Shown here piece by piece: positions 34,558 to 43,592 of a stretch of DNA of 64,000 nucleotides. Position 1 is the first letter of the stretch. Every line of letters begins with the position of its first letter. The position numbers and the translations under genes were made by a program. Source of the stretch: RGIG9379 sp031553005 (GTDB lineage: Bacteria; Bacteroidota; Bacteroidia; Bacteroidales; Paludibacteraceae); contig JAVBMA010000066.1 in NCBI GenBank assembly GCA_031553005.1, positions 1-64,000 on the forward strand. Direction: 5' to 3'. The notes under the pieces are model-generated. The model was not told where the DNA came from and did not search any database. It saw only the letters and a list, made by a program, of their open reading frames with translations.

Positions 34558-36390
34558 TCACCCAAACAACCTCTTCACCAAATCCGGCCGGTTCATTCTC
34601 CTAAGGTCATTCAAAATCAGAGTCCGGTACTCCTTCTTATACCAGAAAAAGAACTTCTGTTGCTCTTGTTTTTCCTTTGAACCTCTGGGTGTCCAGACTT
34701 TTTCCAACGTATAAGGATGAAAGCCCGAATAATAAATCTCACTCGAAAGTGTCATAGGAGTGGGAGTAAAGTCCTGTACCTGCTCCAGCTTGAAATCCAT
34801 CGACTTTGTCTTACAGGCAAGTTCAGCCATATCCTCCGGTGTACAACCGGGATGGCTTGATATGAAATAGGGAATAATCTGCTGATTCAATCCATATGTA
34901 AGATTGATTTGGTCAAATTGCTTTTTAAACTGTTCGAATAAGGAAAACGGCGGTTTCCTCATTATTTTCAATACTCTTTCCGAAGTATGTTCCGGAGCAA
35001 CCTTTAATCGTCCCGAAACGTGTTTTTCGACAACTTCTTCTATATATTTTTGATGGCTTTTTCTTACTTCCGGATTTTTTTCATCGGACAACAATAAATC
35101 ATAACGAATACCGCTTCCGATAAAAGATTTTTTTATGCCCCGCAACTGATCTACCTTTTTGTACAAATTCAATAAAGGGGTATGATCTGTATTTATGTTT
35201 TTACAAATATTGGGTGATATGCAGGAATAACGTTTGCATTTGAGGCACAACTCTTTGTCTCTTCCACTCATGCAATACATATTGGCGGAAGGGCCTCCGA
35301 GATCGGTCAGATAACCCTTGAATTCAGGATGCCCGGTCAATATCTCTACCTCCTTGAGAACAGATTCCTGCGAGCGGGAAACAATATGTTTTCCCTGATG
35401 CGCCGAAATAGTACAGAACGAACATCCTCCGAAACATCCCCTGTGGATGTTTACGGAAAATTTAATCATATCATAAGCCGGTATTCTCTTCCCTTTGTAT
35501 TTTGGGTGAGGCAACCGGGTATAAGGCAACTCAAAAGAAGCATCCAGTTCCTTGGACTCCATAACAGGATAAGCGGGATTTACAACTAAGGTATTCCGGT
35601 TATCAATATTCTGGATCAAGCGGTTTGCCATTATCTTATTAGACTCTTCTTCGATAATACGAAAATTTTTTGCCTGTTTTATCTTTTCTTTAAGGCACTC
35701 CTCATGACTAAAAAGGGTAAATGTTTCCGCTTTTTCATAAACGGGAACATCTCCTTTAGGAACAATATAAGCTGTCTGGGAGAGGTCTTTTATATCCGGT
35801 ATTTTTTCTCCGTTTTTCAGACGCGAAACAAGTTCTTTGATAGGCAATTCTCCCATACCGTATATCAGCAGGTCAGCTCCGGAGTCTTTCAGGATTGACG
35901 GCATCAGCGTATCCGACCAATAGTCATAATGGGAAAAACGGCGAAGAGACGCCTCAATTCCGCCTATTACTACCGGAACGTCCGGAAAAAGATCTTTCAG
36001 TATTTTTGAGTAAACCACAGTTGTCTTGTCGGGACGAAAGCCCGCCTTACCTTCGGGCGAATAGGCATCGTCGGAGCGCAAACGTTTATTTGCCGTATAG
36101 TGATTGACCATTGAGTCCATACAGCCGGCAGAAATCGCAAAAAACATACGGGGTTTGCCCAATTTTTTGAAATCACGCAAATCGTCTCTCCAATTCGGTT
36201 GCGGAACCAGCGCAACGCGTAGTCCTTCCCGTTCCAGTATCCGTCCGACAACAGCCCCACCAAAAGAAGGATGGTCAACATACGCATCACCGGAAAAAAG
36301 GATGACATCTACTTCGTCCCAACTCCGTAACTCCAGTTCCTTTTTTGTAGTAGGAAGAAAATCAGTCAATTGTATCTGTTTCATGAGCAA
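34558..36390 (-). CDS. YgiQ family radical SAM protein
   Basis: A 610-residue YgiQ-type protein. The N-terminal domain has FLPTTKKELELRSWDEVDVI and GGIEASLRRFSHYDYW, diagnostic of the family. The radical-SAM motif is CFGGCSFC in RGCFGGCSFCTISAHQGK (about residue 322). A second Cys cluster CLKCKRYSC follows, which may bind another Fe-S cluster. The family is widely conserved but its reaction is not established. It is convergent with rho across a shared terminator region. Confidence 0.93.
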   Translation of the reverse strand: MLMKQIQLTDFLPTTKKELELRSWDEVDVILFSGDAYVDHPSFGGAVVGRILEREGLRVALVPQPNWRDDLRDFKKLGKPRMFFAISAGCMDSMVNHYTANKRLRSDDAYSPEGKAGFRPDKTTVVYSKILKDLFPDVPVVIGGIEASLRRFSHYDYWSDTLMPSILKDSGADLLIYGMGELPIKELVSRLKNGEKIPDIKDLSQTAYIVPKGDVPVYEKAETFTLFSHEECLKEKIKQAKNFRIIEEESNKIMANRLIQNIDNRNTLVVNPAYPVMESKELDASFELPYTRLPHPKYKGKRIPAYDMIKFSVNIHRGCFGGCSFCTISAHQGKHIVSRSQESVLKEVEILTGHPEFKGYLTDLGGPSANMYCMSGRDKELCLKCKRYSCISPNICKNINTDHTPLLNLYKKVDQLRGIKKSFIGSGIRYDLLLSDEKNPEVRKSHQKYIEEVVEKHVSGRLKVAPEHTSERVLKIMRKPPFSLFEQFKKQFDQINLTYGLNQQIIPYFISSHPGCTPEDMAELACKTKSMDFKLEQVQDFTPTPMTLSSEIYYSGFHPYTLEKVWTPRGSKEKQEQQKFFFWYKKEYRTLILNDLRRMNRPDLVKRLFG

Positions 36391-36533
36391 TAGTTAAACG
36401 CAAAAACGCCAAAAGACAAAGATACTAAAATCCATTGTCTTTTGACGCTTTATATATTTTCGGGCTATATTTATAAACTGTGAAAATTCCGAACGTTTTC
36501 CTGAACTTTCAACTCTCACCTTTCACCTTTCAC

Positions 36534-38240
36534 CTAATTCAACTTGAATTTCAAAATTACCCCTGAATATTTTTCTATATTGATAAATAACTGTTCATCC
36601 GGAGTCAATCTCTTTTCATACTTTTTACCGCTCAACAAATCAACACAAGCGTATTCTTTATTCTCATCATAAGGAATATTGAGGTAATCGAATGCATGTT
36701 GCGGAATATTAATCCCAAGAGAGACATCTATTTCATCAAAATTGGCAACAATCAATAGCAGTTCGTTATCCAATTTCCGGAAAAATACGTATTGTTTGTT
36801 TGTATTGAATCCGGGATTATTGAAATTGACGTACATTAAGTCAAAAAAGAGACCTCCGGCAATCGCTTTTTCTGTCCGGCAGGCATTCAGCAACTTAGTA
36901 TAAAATGTGTAAATGTTTTTCTCGTCCTTAGTCAATTTTTTTCCATCAAAAGCTCCGTTATTCATCCATCTTTGAACAGAATCGACAGCCCAATAGTCAA
37001 ATATGGTTGTTTTTCCGTCGGGACCGCTAAATCCTTCACTTTCCATTGCTTTCTCCCCGAATTCCTGTCCGGAATAGATCATTGCCGGGCCATCGCTCAT
37101 GCAAGCCGAAACAATCATTCCGGGTATTCCTCTCCGGGCATCATCTGCAAAAAAAACAGATGCAATACGTTGTTCGTCGTGGTTTTCAAGGAAATTCAGC
37201 ATTTTGTCTTCTATTCCGTTGAGGCTTTGCCAGCTATAAGTGATATTAGCAGCCGGAAGATGGCCGTTTATAACGCAACGGAGCACTTCATATAATCCGA
37301 CTTTGTCATACAGGTAATCAAACTTTCCATTGACAACAAAGTTGTTATATTGGCTTTTGTCGTAAGTCTCGGCAATAAATAAAATTTCAGGATTAACTTC
37401 CTTGATCTGAGGAATTACCCAAGCCCAGAATTCAATCGGAACCATCTCTGCCATGTCGCAACGGAATCCGTCTACTTTTTTCTTTGTCCAGTAGATAAGG
37501 ATATCCCGCATCTTATTCCATGTATCGGGAATAGGAGAAAAGTCCTGATATCTATAATTATGGTAATCCACACCATAATTGAGCTTGATTGTTTCATACC
37601 AGTCATACATAGAAGGATCATTACGGAAATAATCATTTCCGGTTGCTTTTGCAGGAAACTCAGAGTATGGTTCTTTGGCATCGCCATACAAATCAAAACG
37701 GCCGGAAAACTCTTCTCCCGGCAAATAGTAAAAGTTGTTATCATGGCTGAAAAAAACATCTTTTATGTCACTTTCGCCAAGATCCTTTACTTTTTTGGGT
37801 TTTGCATCCGACTTATATTGTCTTGCCACATGGTTGGGAACAAAATCAATAATCACTTTCAGTCCGGCTTTGTGAGTACGTGTCACCAGATCCTGAAACT
37901 CTTTCATGCGGTTAGGAACATCTTCTGCCAGATCCGGATCTACATCGTAAAAATCCTTTACAGCGTACGGAGAACCGGCTTTTCCTTTTACAATTGCCGG
38001 ATGATCTTTTTCTATGCCGTATTTGGTATAATCAGTTTGCGTAGCATGTTCCAGAATTCCGGTATACCATATATGGGTTGTTCCCAGATTTTTTATCTCT
38101 TCTAATGCTTTAGGTGTAAAGTCATTGAACTTTCCACAACCATTTTTTTCAATTGTCCCGTGCGGAACAAGCTTTTTCGTTTTATTTCCAAATAGTCTCG
38201 GAAGTACCTGGTAAATTATAATCTTGTCTTTTTTTTCCAT
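36534..38240 (-). CDS. Glycoside hydrolase family 13 (alpha-amylase type)
   Basis: A 568-residue enzyme acting on alpha-glucans. The four GH13 regions are visible: DFVPNHVARQY (region I), GFRCDMAEMVP (nucleophile Asp), FIAETYD (acid/base Glu) and FLENHDEQR (transition-state Asp). A C-terminal beta-domain ends the protein. No signal peptide is seen, so it probably works in the cytoplasm on glycogen or imported maltodextrin. The upstream spacer carries no obvious operator. Confidence 0.93.
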   Translation of the reverse strand: MEKKDKIIIYQVLPRLFGNKTKKLVPHGTIEKNGCGKFNDFTPKALEEIKNLGTTHIWYTGILEHATQTDYTKYGIEKDHPAIVKGKAGSPYAVKDFYDVDPDLAEDVPNRMKEFQDLVTRTHKAGLKVIIDFVPNHVARQYKSDAKPKKVKDLGESDIKDVFFSHDNNFYYLPGEEFSGRFDLYGDAKEPYSEFPAKATGNDYFRNDPSMYDWYETIKLNYGVDYHNYRYQDFSPIPDTWNKMRDILIYWTKKKVDGFRCDMAEMVPIEFWAWVIPQIKEVNPEILFIAETYDKSQYNNFVVNGKFDYLYDKVGLYEVLRCVINGHLPAANITYSWQSLNGIEDKMLNFLENHDEQRIASVFFADDARRGIPGMIVSACMSDGPAMIYSGQEFGEKAMESEGFSGPDGKTTIFDYWAVDSVQRWMNNGAFDGKKLTKDEKNIYTFYTKLLNACRTEKAIAGGLFFDLMYVNFNNPGFNTNKQYVFFRKLDNELLLIVANFDEIDVSLGINIPQHAFDYLNIPYDENKEYACVDLLSGKKYEKRLTPDEQLFINIEKYSGVILKFKLN

Positions 38241-38424
38241 ATTATTCTATAAAATAAACTTTTAAATTCTCCCGATAAGAGAAGTTCTATGTAAAATTTT
38301 TTATCGCGGAATATCAATATTTTGTTCCAAACATACAATATTTTTATGTTATTTTATTTTTAACTTTTGAAATAAAACAAAAAGAAAAATATATCGTATG
38401 AATTTCTCCATGTAGTAAACAAAA

Positions 38425-38449
38425 AAAGAGTAGCTTTAGAACTACTCTC
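38425..38449 (-). terminator. Terminator after the PurF-like gene
   Basis: On the minus strand AGAGTAG pairs with CTACTCT around TTCTAAAG and is followed by seven T residues. It lies about 40 bases beyond the stop at 38490. Confidence 0.85.
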
Positions 38450-38489
38450 TTTCATTTTTAACTTTTTTTATTTCATAAGTACCTTTTCA

Positions 38490-39896
38490 TCAATAATAAC
38501 TGGAACCATCGAAACAATGTGTACAAACCTGTTCTTTGGACAAGCCTATTGCTTCTATTAGATCTTCAATTGATCCGAACTTTAAAGAGTCGAGATTGAA
38601 AGAAGTACGTATTTTTTCTACCATTTGGTTATATTCGGGCGAATTAGTGGTTTTGTACTTATCCAGATTCTTATCATGTGCACCCTCAAATTCCTGAATA
38701 ATACGCCTTGTGATAAGGTCGAGGTCACTGTTTCTGGAAGCAAAATTCAAAAATTTGCACGGATAAATCAAAGGCGGGCATGAGATTCTCATGTGTATTT
38801 CCTTAGCTCCATAACCGTATAATGCTTGTACATTGTCTTGCAGTTGAGTTCCGCGCACAATAGAGTCATCGCAAAAAATCACCCGTTTATCTTTCAGCAA
38901 TTGCTTGTTAGGTATCAGTTTCATTTTAGCAACCAGTTTGCGAATCTCCTGATTGGCAGGAGTAAAGCTACGCGGCCAAGTAGGAGTATATTTAATCAGC
39001 GCTCTTTTGTAAGGTATATTTTTACCTAAAGAATAGCCCAATGCAAATCCCACTCCTGAATCCGGAATTCCGGCCACAAAATCGGCTTCGCACTCATCCT
39101 TTTTACCCATCAGGCATCCGCCTCTGTAGCGTACATAATCTACATTTATATCTTCGTAAGAAGATACCGGATAGCCGTAATATACCCAAAGGAAAGAGCA
39201 TATTTGCATTTTTTTATTTGGAGCACGCAATTGTTCATAACCATCGGCTTTAATCGAAAGAATTTCTCCCGGACCGACATTGTAAACCGGCTCAAAACCA
39301 AGATTATGAAAACTACATGATTCGGTAGAAACGGCATAAGCTCCCTCTTTCTGAGCAAGAACCATCGGAATGCGCCCCAACTTATCACGAGCTGCGACAA
39401 TCTCCTTTTCGGTCAACATCAGTAATGAGCAGGAGCCTTTTATCTTATTATATACGTTTTCGATTCCTTCGGTAATTGTTTTACCTTCGGTAATAAGAAG
39501 AGCAACTAACTCTGTCTGGTTAATTTTTCCTGAACTCAATTCGGAAAAATGCTTATTCTTTGCCAACAACTCTTCGGCTAACTCCTCGATATTGTTGATG
39601 CATGCGATTGTAACAAGAGCAAAACGTCCTAAATGAGAATTAATCACTATCGGTTGAGCATCCGTATCGCTGATAACGCCAATTCCGGCATTTCCGGAAA
39701 ACTTAGGCAGATTGGGTTCAAATTTTGTCCTGAAATAGGAGTTCTCCAAGTTATGAATACTACGGGAAAAACCGGCTTCACTATCATACATAGCCATTCC
39801 CCCGCGCTTGGTTCCTAAGTGGGAATTATAGTCCGTACCATAAAAGAGTTCGGATGTACATGCTTTATTAGAAATTGTACCAAAAAAACCACCCAT
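38490..39896 (-). CDS. PurF-like amidophosphoribosyltransferase paralogue lacking the N-terminal Cys
   Basis: A 468-residue protein with the two-domain layout of glutamine PRPP amidotransferase: an Ntn-type glutaminase domain and a phosphoribosyltransferase domain with the PRPP loop VIFCDDSIVRGTQLQDNV. Purine PurF begins Met-Cys-Gly, and the processed Cys1 is the glutaminase nucleophile. Here the start is MGGFFGTISNKACTS, so the nucleophile is missing, although GTKRGGMA (substrate-binding region) is kept. It therefore either uses ammonia, has lost glutaminase activity or has another role. A TAC-to-Cys start elsewhere was looked for and not found. Similar Met-Gly-Gly paralogues are known in Bacteroidota under the amidophosphoribosyltransferase label. 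Confidence 0.85.
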   Translation of the reverse strand: MGGFFGTISNKACTSELFYGTDYNSHLGTKRGGMAMYDSEAGFSRSIHNLENSYFRTKFEPNLPKFSGNAGIGVISDTDAQPIVINSHLGRFALVTIACINNIEELAEELLAKNKHFSELSSGKINQTELVALLITEGKTITEGIENVYNKIKGSCSLLMLTEKEIVAARDKLGRIPMVLAQKEGAYAVSTESCSFHNLGFEPVYNVGPGEILSIKADGYEQLRAPNKKMQICSFLWVYYGYPVSSYEDINVDYVRYRGGCLMGKKDECEADFVAGIPDSGVGFALGYSLGKNIPYKRALIKYTPTWPRSFTPANQEIRKLVAKMKLIPNKQLLKDKRVIFCDDSIVRGTQLQDNVQALYGYGAKEIHMRISCPPLIYPCKFLNFASRNSDLDLITRRIIQEFEGAHDKNLDKYKTTNSPEYNQMVEKIRTSFNLDSLKFGSIEDLIEAIGLSKEQVCTHCFDGSSYY

Positions 39897-39943
39897 ATTA
39901 TTTGTTTTAAGTTTGTTTCTGTTATTTCAATTAAGTAAGTATT

Positions 39944-40015
39944 AAAAAAGTAGACAAGTAAACGAGTTTACGAGTAAACAAGAATAAGAAGACTCGTTTA
40001 CTTGTCCGCTTTTTT
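39944..40015. repeat. AGTAGACAAG-type palindrome (24-bp arms)
   Basis: Arms 39944-39967 and 39992-40015 are inverted copies with two mismatches, containing GACAAGTAAACGAGT. It lies upstream of the PurF-like gene and beyond the 3' end of the exonuclease gene, and is the same family as 3571-3632 and 41558-41612. Confidence 0.85.
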
Positions 40016-40081
40016 AAACCACAACATTAAATTTTTTATAAAACTTAATTAATTGTTTTTCAAAATAAAAAAGACTTTTAT

Positions 40082-40687
40082 TTACAAAGTCTCTTTATCG
40101 AAGGAACCATTAAGTGATTCCAATTTCATATATATTTCCCTTGTAGCCCAAGCATCCAAGGCTGCATATTTCTTTTGTTTTTCTGTTAGTGTATCAGCTT
40201 CCCAATTGGTGAGGCGTTGCGATTTCGAAATCCTTTTCTCAAACATGATAGCATAAATCTTCATCAGGCTGTTGTCCTCAATCTGAAATTTCTTTACATA
40301 ATGCTGTAAATCAACGAAATTTACCTGTTGAATAGTTGCCATTTGATTTAGTGCATGAAAATCGTCTTTTATGGATAAGCCTATTTTTTTGACAGAAGGG
40401 TCGGCCAATAAATCGGCAAGCGACTTAGGAATACCGGTCAGGTTAATTCTGAATAGAAAGCAAGAAGAGTCTGTGCTCAATTGTATAAGAGCAACTTCGT
40501 TCGTTTTTCCTTTTTTAAAAGATGGCCGGGATTCGGTATCGAACCCGAGTACGGGATATGTCTTGAGGAAAGATACAGCTTTTTCAACCTCTTCCAACCG
40601 CTGAATTACATGTATCCTGCCATCGAAATCAGCTAACGGAAGATTGGCTATTTCCTCTTTTGATATAGTGGGTCTGTAAATACTCAT
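40082..40687 (-). CDS. 3'-5' exonuclease (RNase D-like, DEDDy)
   Basis: A 201-residue DnaQ-fold exonuclease. GFDTESRPSF gives the first DxE motif, the second Asp lies in LSIKDDFHALNQM, and the third motif YAALDAWATREIY has the Tyr-x3-Asp of the DEDDy type. No HRDC domain is attached, unlike full RNase D, so it is a single-domain member. It starts within the stop of the DUF5063 gene (four-base overlap), which suggests a functional pair. RNA or DNA substrate is not clear. Confidence 0.88.
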   Translation of the reverse strand: MSIYRPTISKEEIANLPLADFDGRIHVIQRLEEVEKAVSFLKTYPVLGFDTESRPSFKKGKTNEVALIQLSTDSSCFLFRINLTGIPKSLADLLADPSVKKIGLSIKDDFHALNQMATIQQVNFVDLQHYVKKFQIEDNSLMKIYAIMFEKRISKSQRLTNWEADTLTEKQKKYAALDAWATREIYMKLESLNGSFDKETL

Positions 40688-41295
40688 TCTAAAAATTCAT
40701 CCTCCATACTTTTTCCGGAAAACCCAAAAGTAAAATCTTCGTCTTTCTCTTCCGAGTCTTCCAAATCAACACCCGAATATAAAAGATTATGCAGTGCCCG
40801 AAGTGCATTTACTGATTTTTGTCCCCAGAAATTCCGAAAATTTTCCTGACAGTTCGCCAAAGCATCATTCATTATGCGTAAATCTGCCGATTGAAAATTG
40901 GCTATCATATCTTTTAAATCCTGATATATATCCGTTAAATCTTCCGAAATGCTTGCCAAAACCGGGCTATCGCTATATTGCATGTCGGGATGAAAAACCT
41001 CCAGATACTCATCATATTGGCCAATGATATTTATAATCTGCTGACGAACAAATTCATATTCTTCTTCAGAAACAAATTGCTCAATAACTTCTTCCAACTC
41101 TGATTCAAAAGAGGGTAGAAGTGAGGCTTTTAGATATAGTAAAGGGAGTATTTTCGTCGTTTTATCAACAAATGATTTTGCATTTTGCTGACCGGAATTT
41201 TCTAAGAAAGAACAATACTCTGCGGCAACTGTTATGAATTCAACTGCATTCTTGGAGTATACGGGATGTTGCGATTCTTGCTTGTCTTTGCTCAT
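40684..41295 (-). CDS. DUF5063 domain protein
   Basis: A 203-residue, acidic, mostly helical protein (from MSKDKQESQHP). The ORF extends 10 codons further upstream (MPGGKICFRF), which looks unlikely as coding, so ATG 41295 is used. DUF5063 members in Bacteroidota commonly precede a DnaQ-fold exonuclease, as here, with a four-base overlap. No catalytic motif is visible; the function is unknown. Confidence 0.8.
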   Translation of the reverse strand: MSKDKQESQHPVYSKNAVEFITVAAEYCSFLENSGQQNAKSFVDKTTKILPLLYLKASLLPSFESELEEVIEQFVSEEEYEFVRQQIINIIGQYDEYLEVFHPDMQYSDSPVLASISEDLTDIYQDLKDMIANFQSADLRIMNDALANCQENFRNFWGQKSVNALRALHNLLYSGVDLEDSEEKDEDFTFGFSGKSMEDEFLE

Positions 41296-41557
41296 AAACC
41301 TAAAGCATATTTTGCCACCGGGCAAAAATATAAATCATATTAGTAGTTCCTTTTCCGGAAGTGAGTACAAATTTACGAATAATATTAAATAAAAAACATT
41401 TATTCTACTTCAAAAAAGAAGTTGAGAGACACCTATTTTATAAATTATAATTTTTTTATCATTATTTCAATTATTTAGTAAGCTACAAAACTAAATTTCA
41501 AAAAGTCGAAAACGTTAATACCTGAAATAATATTAAGTTTTTGTTTTTAGTAGACAA

Positions 41558-41612
41558 GTAAACGAGTTGACGAGTAAACAAGAATAACTTGTCTATTCGT
41601 CAACTTGTTTAC
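41558..41612. repeat. AGTAGACAAG-type palindrome (25-bp arms)
   Basis: Arms 41558-41582 and 41588-41612 are inverted with three mismatches and a five-base loop; the left arm contains AAACGAGTTGACGAGTAAAC. It lies in the 301-base spacer between the DUF5063 promoter side and queF, and no gene is seen there. Confidence 0.85.
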
Positions 41613-41626
41613 TCGTTTACTCGTAA

Positions 41627-42100
41627 CTACCTGTTATCTATCTTTTCAGGATACATATCATGGTTCATTGTACGGTATTCAGCCATTTTCTCATATTTTG
41701 TTCCGGGTTTCCCGTAATTACAGTAAGGGTCAATGCTGATTCCTCCGCGCGGAGTAAACTTTCCCCACACTTCAATATATTTCGGTTCCATCAGTCGGAT
41801 AAGGTCTTTCATAATCGTATTGACACAATCTTCATGAAAATCGCCATGATTGCGGTAACCGAATAAATAAATCTTTAAACTTTTACTCTCCACCATACGG
41901 ATGTCGGGAATATAGCTGATATAAATAGCGGCAAAATCGGGCTGTCCGGTAATCGGGCACAAACTGGTAAATTCAGGACAATTAAATTTCACCCAATAAT
42001 CATTTTCAGGATGTTTATTGTCAAACGTTTCCAAAACCCCGGGACAATATTCGGATGGATACTCCGTTTTTCCTCCTAATAAATTCAGTTTATTTTTCAT
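41627..42100 (-). CDS. queF: NADPH-dependent 7-cyano-7-deazaguanine reductase (QueF, type I)
   Basis: A 157-residue short QueF that reduces preQ0 to preQ1 in queuosine synthesis. The catalytic Cys is residue 48 in EFTSLCPITGQPDF. The substrate-binding LFGYRNHGDFHEDCVN block with its conserved Asp and His follows, and GGISIDPYCNYG lies near the C-terminus. Together with queC (the preQ0 synthase) it forms the tail of the preQ1 branch. A long palindrome separates the two genes. Confidence 0.96.
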   Translation of the reverse strand: MKNKLNLLGGKTEYPSEYCPGVLETFDNKHPENDYWVKFNCPEFTSLCPITGQPDFAAIYISYIPDIRMVESKSLKIYLFGYRNHGDFHEDCVNTIMKDLIRLMEPKYIEVWGKFTPRGGISIDPYCNYGKPGTKYEKMAEYRTMNHDMYPEKIDNR

Positions 42101-42130
42101 TTTTTTTAATTACGAGTTACAAGAAAGATA

Positions 42131-42288
42131 AAGAGGCTGTCCTAAAAGTCCTTTAACCACAAAGGTCACAAAGTTTTACACTATAGGACACAAAGAATAT
42201 TGGTTGGTTATCAAAATGTTGTGATCTTTGTGGATTTTCTTTGTGTACTTTGTGGTAAAGAATATTGGCTTTTTGGACAGTCCCATAA
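42131..42288. repeat. CACAAAG-type long imperfect palindrome between queF and queC
   Basis: The left half (GGCTGTCCTAAAAG then AACCACAAAGGTCACAAAG) is an imperfect inverted copy of the right half (TACTTTGTGGTAAAG then CTTTTTGGACAGTCC). It fills most of the 195-base queF-queC spacer. Confidence 0.7.
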
Positions 42289-42295
42289 CTTGTAA

Positions 42296-42952
42296 CTATT
42301 TATTATATTTTTTTCTCCATTCATTCAATCCTTTCGCACGCAATTTGCATGCCGGGCATTTTCCGCAACCTTCTGCCATAATTCCATTATAACAGGTAAG
42401 TGTTTGTGTACGGACAATATCAAAAACTCCGAGTTCGTGAGATAGTTGCCAAACCGCCTCTTTATCCCTCCACATCAATGGTGTATGAATCTGGAATTCA
42501 GAATCCATAGCCAGATTGAGAGATGCATTTATTGATTTTATAAATGTGTCCCGGCAATCAGGATAACCGCTGTAATCAGCTTGGGAAACGCCAATAACAA
42601 GATTGCGCACCTGAAGGGAATAGGCATAAACAGCCGCATAGGTCAAAAAAATCATATTCCGTCCGGGAACAAATGTATTGGGAGGAGAGTTATCAGGTTT
42701 CTCTTCATCCATTATTATCGTATTATCGGTCAGAGAGTTGTGTGTAAGGTTTTTTAATGTATCAATGTCGTAAACCATAAACGGAACTTCCGCCTGACGG
42801 GCAATTTCCCTTGCGATTTCAACTTCATGTTCATGCCTTTGCCCATAACGGAATCCCAAAGCATATACTTTTTCAAACTGCGTCTTTGCCCAATATAGAC
42901 AAGTAGTAGAGTCTTGTCCTCCTGATAATAAAACTATTGCCGAACTTTCCAT
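42296..42952 (-). CDS. queC: 7-cyano-7-deazaguanine synthase
   Basis: A 218-residue enzyme that turns 7-carboxy-7-deazaguanine into preQ0 with ATP and ammonia. The PP-loop is LLSGGQDSTTCLYWA (residues 8-22). SQADYSGYPDCRD and the C-terminal zinc site (CYNG through CGKCPACKLR, four Cys) are typical. It is the first gene downstream of a preQ1-I riboswitch candidate (43072-43101), so its expression is probably repressed by the pathway product. queD and queE are not in the window. Confidence 0.96.
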   Translation of the reverse strand: MESSAIVLLSGGQDSTTCLYWAKTQFEKVYALGFRYGQRHEHEVEIAREIARQAEVPFMVYDIDTLKNLTHNSLTDNTIIMDEEKPDNSPPNTFVPGRNMIFLTYAAVYAYSLQVRNLVIGVSQADYSGYPDCRDTFIKSINASLNLAMDSEFQIHTPLMWRDKEAVWQLSHELGVFDIVRTQTLTCYNGIMAEGCGKCPACKLRAKGLNEWRKKYNK

Positions 42953-43071
42953 GACAATCGAAAATAAATAGGAATTATAAATTAAATGTAGAAAAGGAGA
43001 GTATGATAACTAAGTAGTTAGGACAAGAGTAATTCAAAAAAATGATAAATGTCGCTCTATGTTGAACAATT

Positions 43072-43101
43072 CTTGTTTTTTACGTGGTTATCAAGTACAC
43101 G
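43072..43101 (-). promoter_or_regulatory. PreQ1-I riboswitch candidate in the queC leader
   Basis: Read on the minus strand: stem 5' strand CGTG, loop TACTTGATAAC, 3' strand CACG, then the A-rich tail TAAAAAACAAG. The tail's CAAG can pair with CTTG in the loop to make the H-type pseudoknot that defines class preQ1-I. The lengths (11-base loop, T-A6-C tail) and the U-rich/A-rich features match the classical aptamer. It lies about 120 bases upstream of queC. Ligand-bound folding would be expected to block expression. Confidence 0.7.
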
Positions 43102-43120
43102 CCCTTAAGGATTCTACCCT

Positions 43121-43128
43121 GCAAAGAT
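43121..43128 (-). promoter_or_regulatory. -7 box for the queC transcript
   Basis: On the minus strand TATCTTTG lies about 20 bases upstream of the riboswitch candidate, so transcription would start just before it. A TTTG about 22 bases further upstream may be the -33 element. Confidence 0.65.
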
Positions 43129-43261
43129 AAGAATTAGTTGGCAATTACAGACAAACAGGAGATAAAGTATTAGTGATTAGTGGTTAGTGATAAACTGTAA
43201 GTAATTAGCTAATAATTCGTTAACAAGACATAAGTATCTAAAAACAATGTCGTTTAGTTAA

Positions 43262-43308
43262 GCCCTGAAAGGGCAATATACACCAGCGTAGGACAACGTC
43301 CTACGATA
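43262..43308. repeat. Double-hairpin repeat, copy C
   Basis: GCCCTGAAAGGGC followed by CGTAGGACAACGTCCTACG. The second stem is perfectly paired here. Relative to copies A (6394-6441) and B (11199-11241), the bases next to the loop change together (G-C to A-T). Confidence 0.8.
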
Positions 43309-43592
43309 AAATTTAGCAAAATGATATTCTGTAATTACCCGCAACTAACTGTCATTAATCGTAATTGATTGCATTCCAATTAATAACATTTACATTAATT
43401 CACATTTCGCCAAAATAGACAATAACCGGACACAACAAAGTGTATTCTACTCTGTTAAGTAAGTGTTCAGAATTAGTTCATATTATTATGCGTAATTAAT
43501 TGTAATTTACCTTCGGTGTAATTAATTATCAATCAATTACTTTCGAAGTAACGAATACTAATTTTGACAGAGCACTTATGGTTATTAATCAC

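Larger units (their letters stand above)
42953..43592. other. 640-base spacer: riboswitch, promoter and repeats
   Basis: No protein gene is supported. It contains the queC leader with the preQ1-I-like motif, a TATCTTTG promoter box, tandem GATTAGTG words near 43172-43200, the double-hairpin repeat at 43262-43308, and TAATTAATTG-rich sequence from about 43340 to 43570. Confidence 0.6.

Noticed and set aside
43165..43250. GATTAGTG-type tandem words considered as a CRISPR array
   Set aside because: Repeats are short, irregular and without unique spacers of constant length; no cas genes are in the window. The same holds for 63655-63695.
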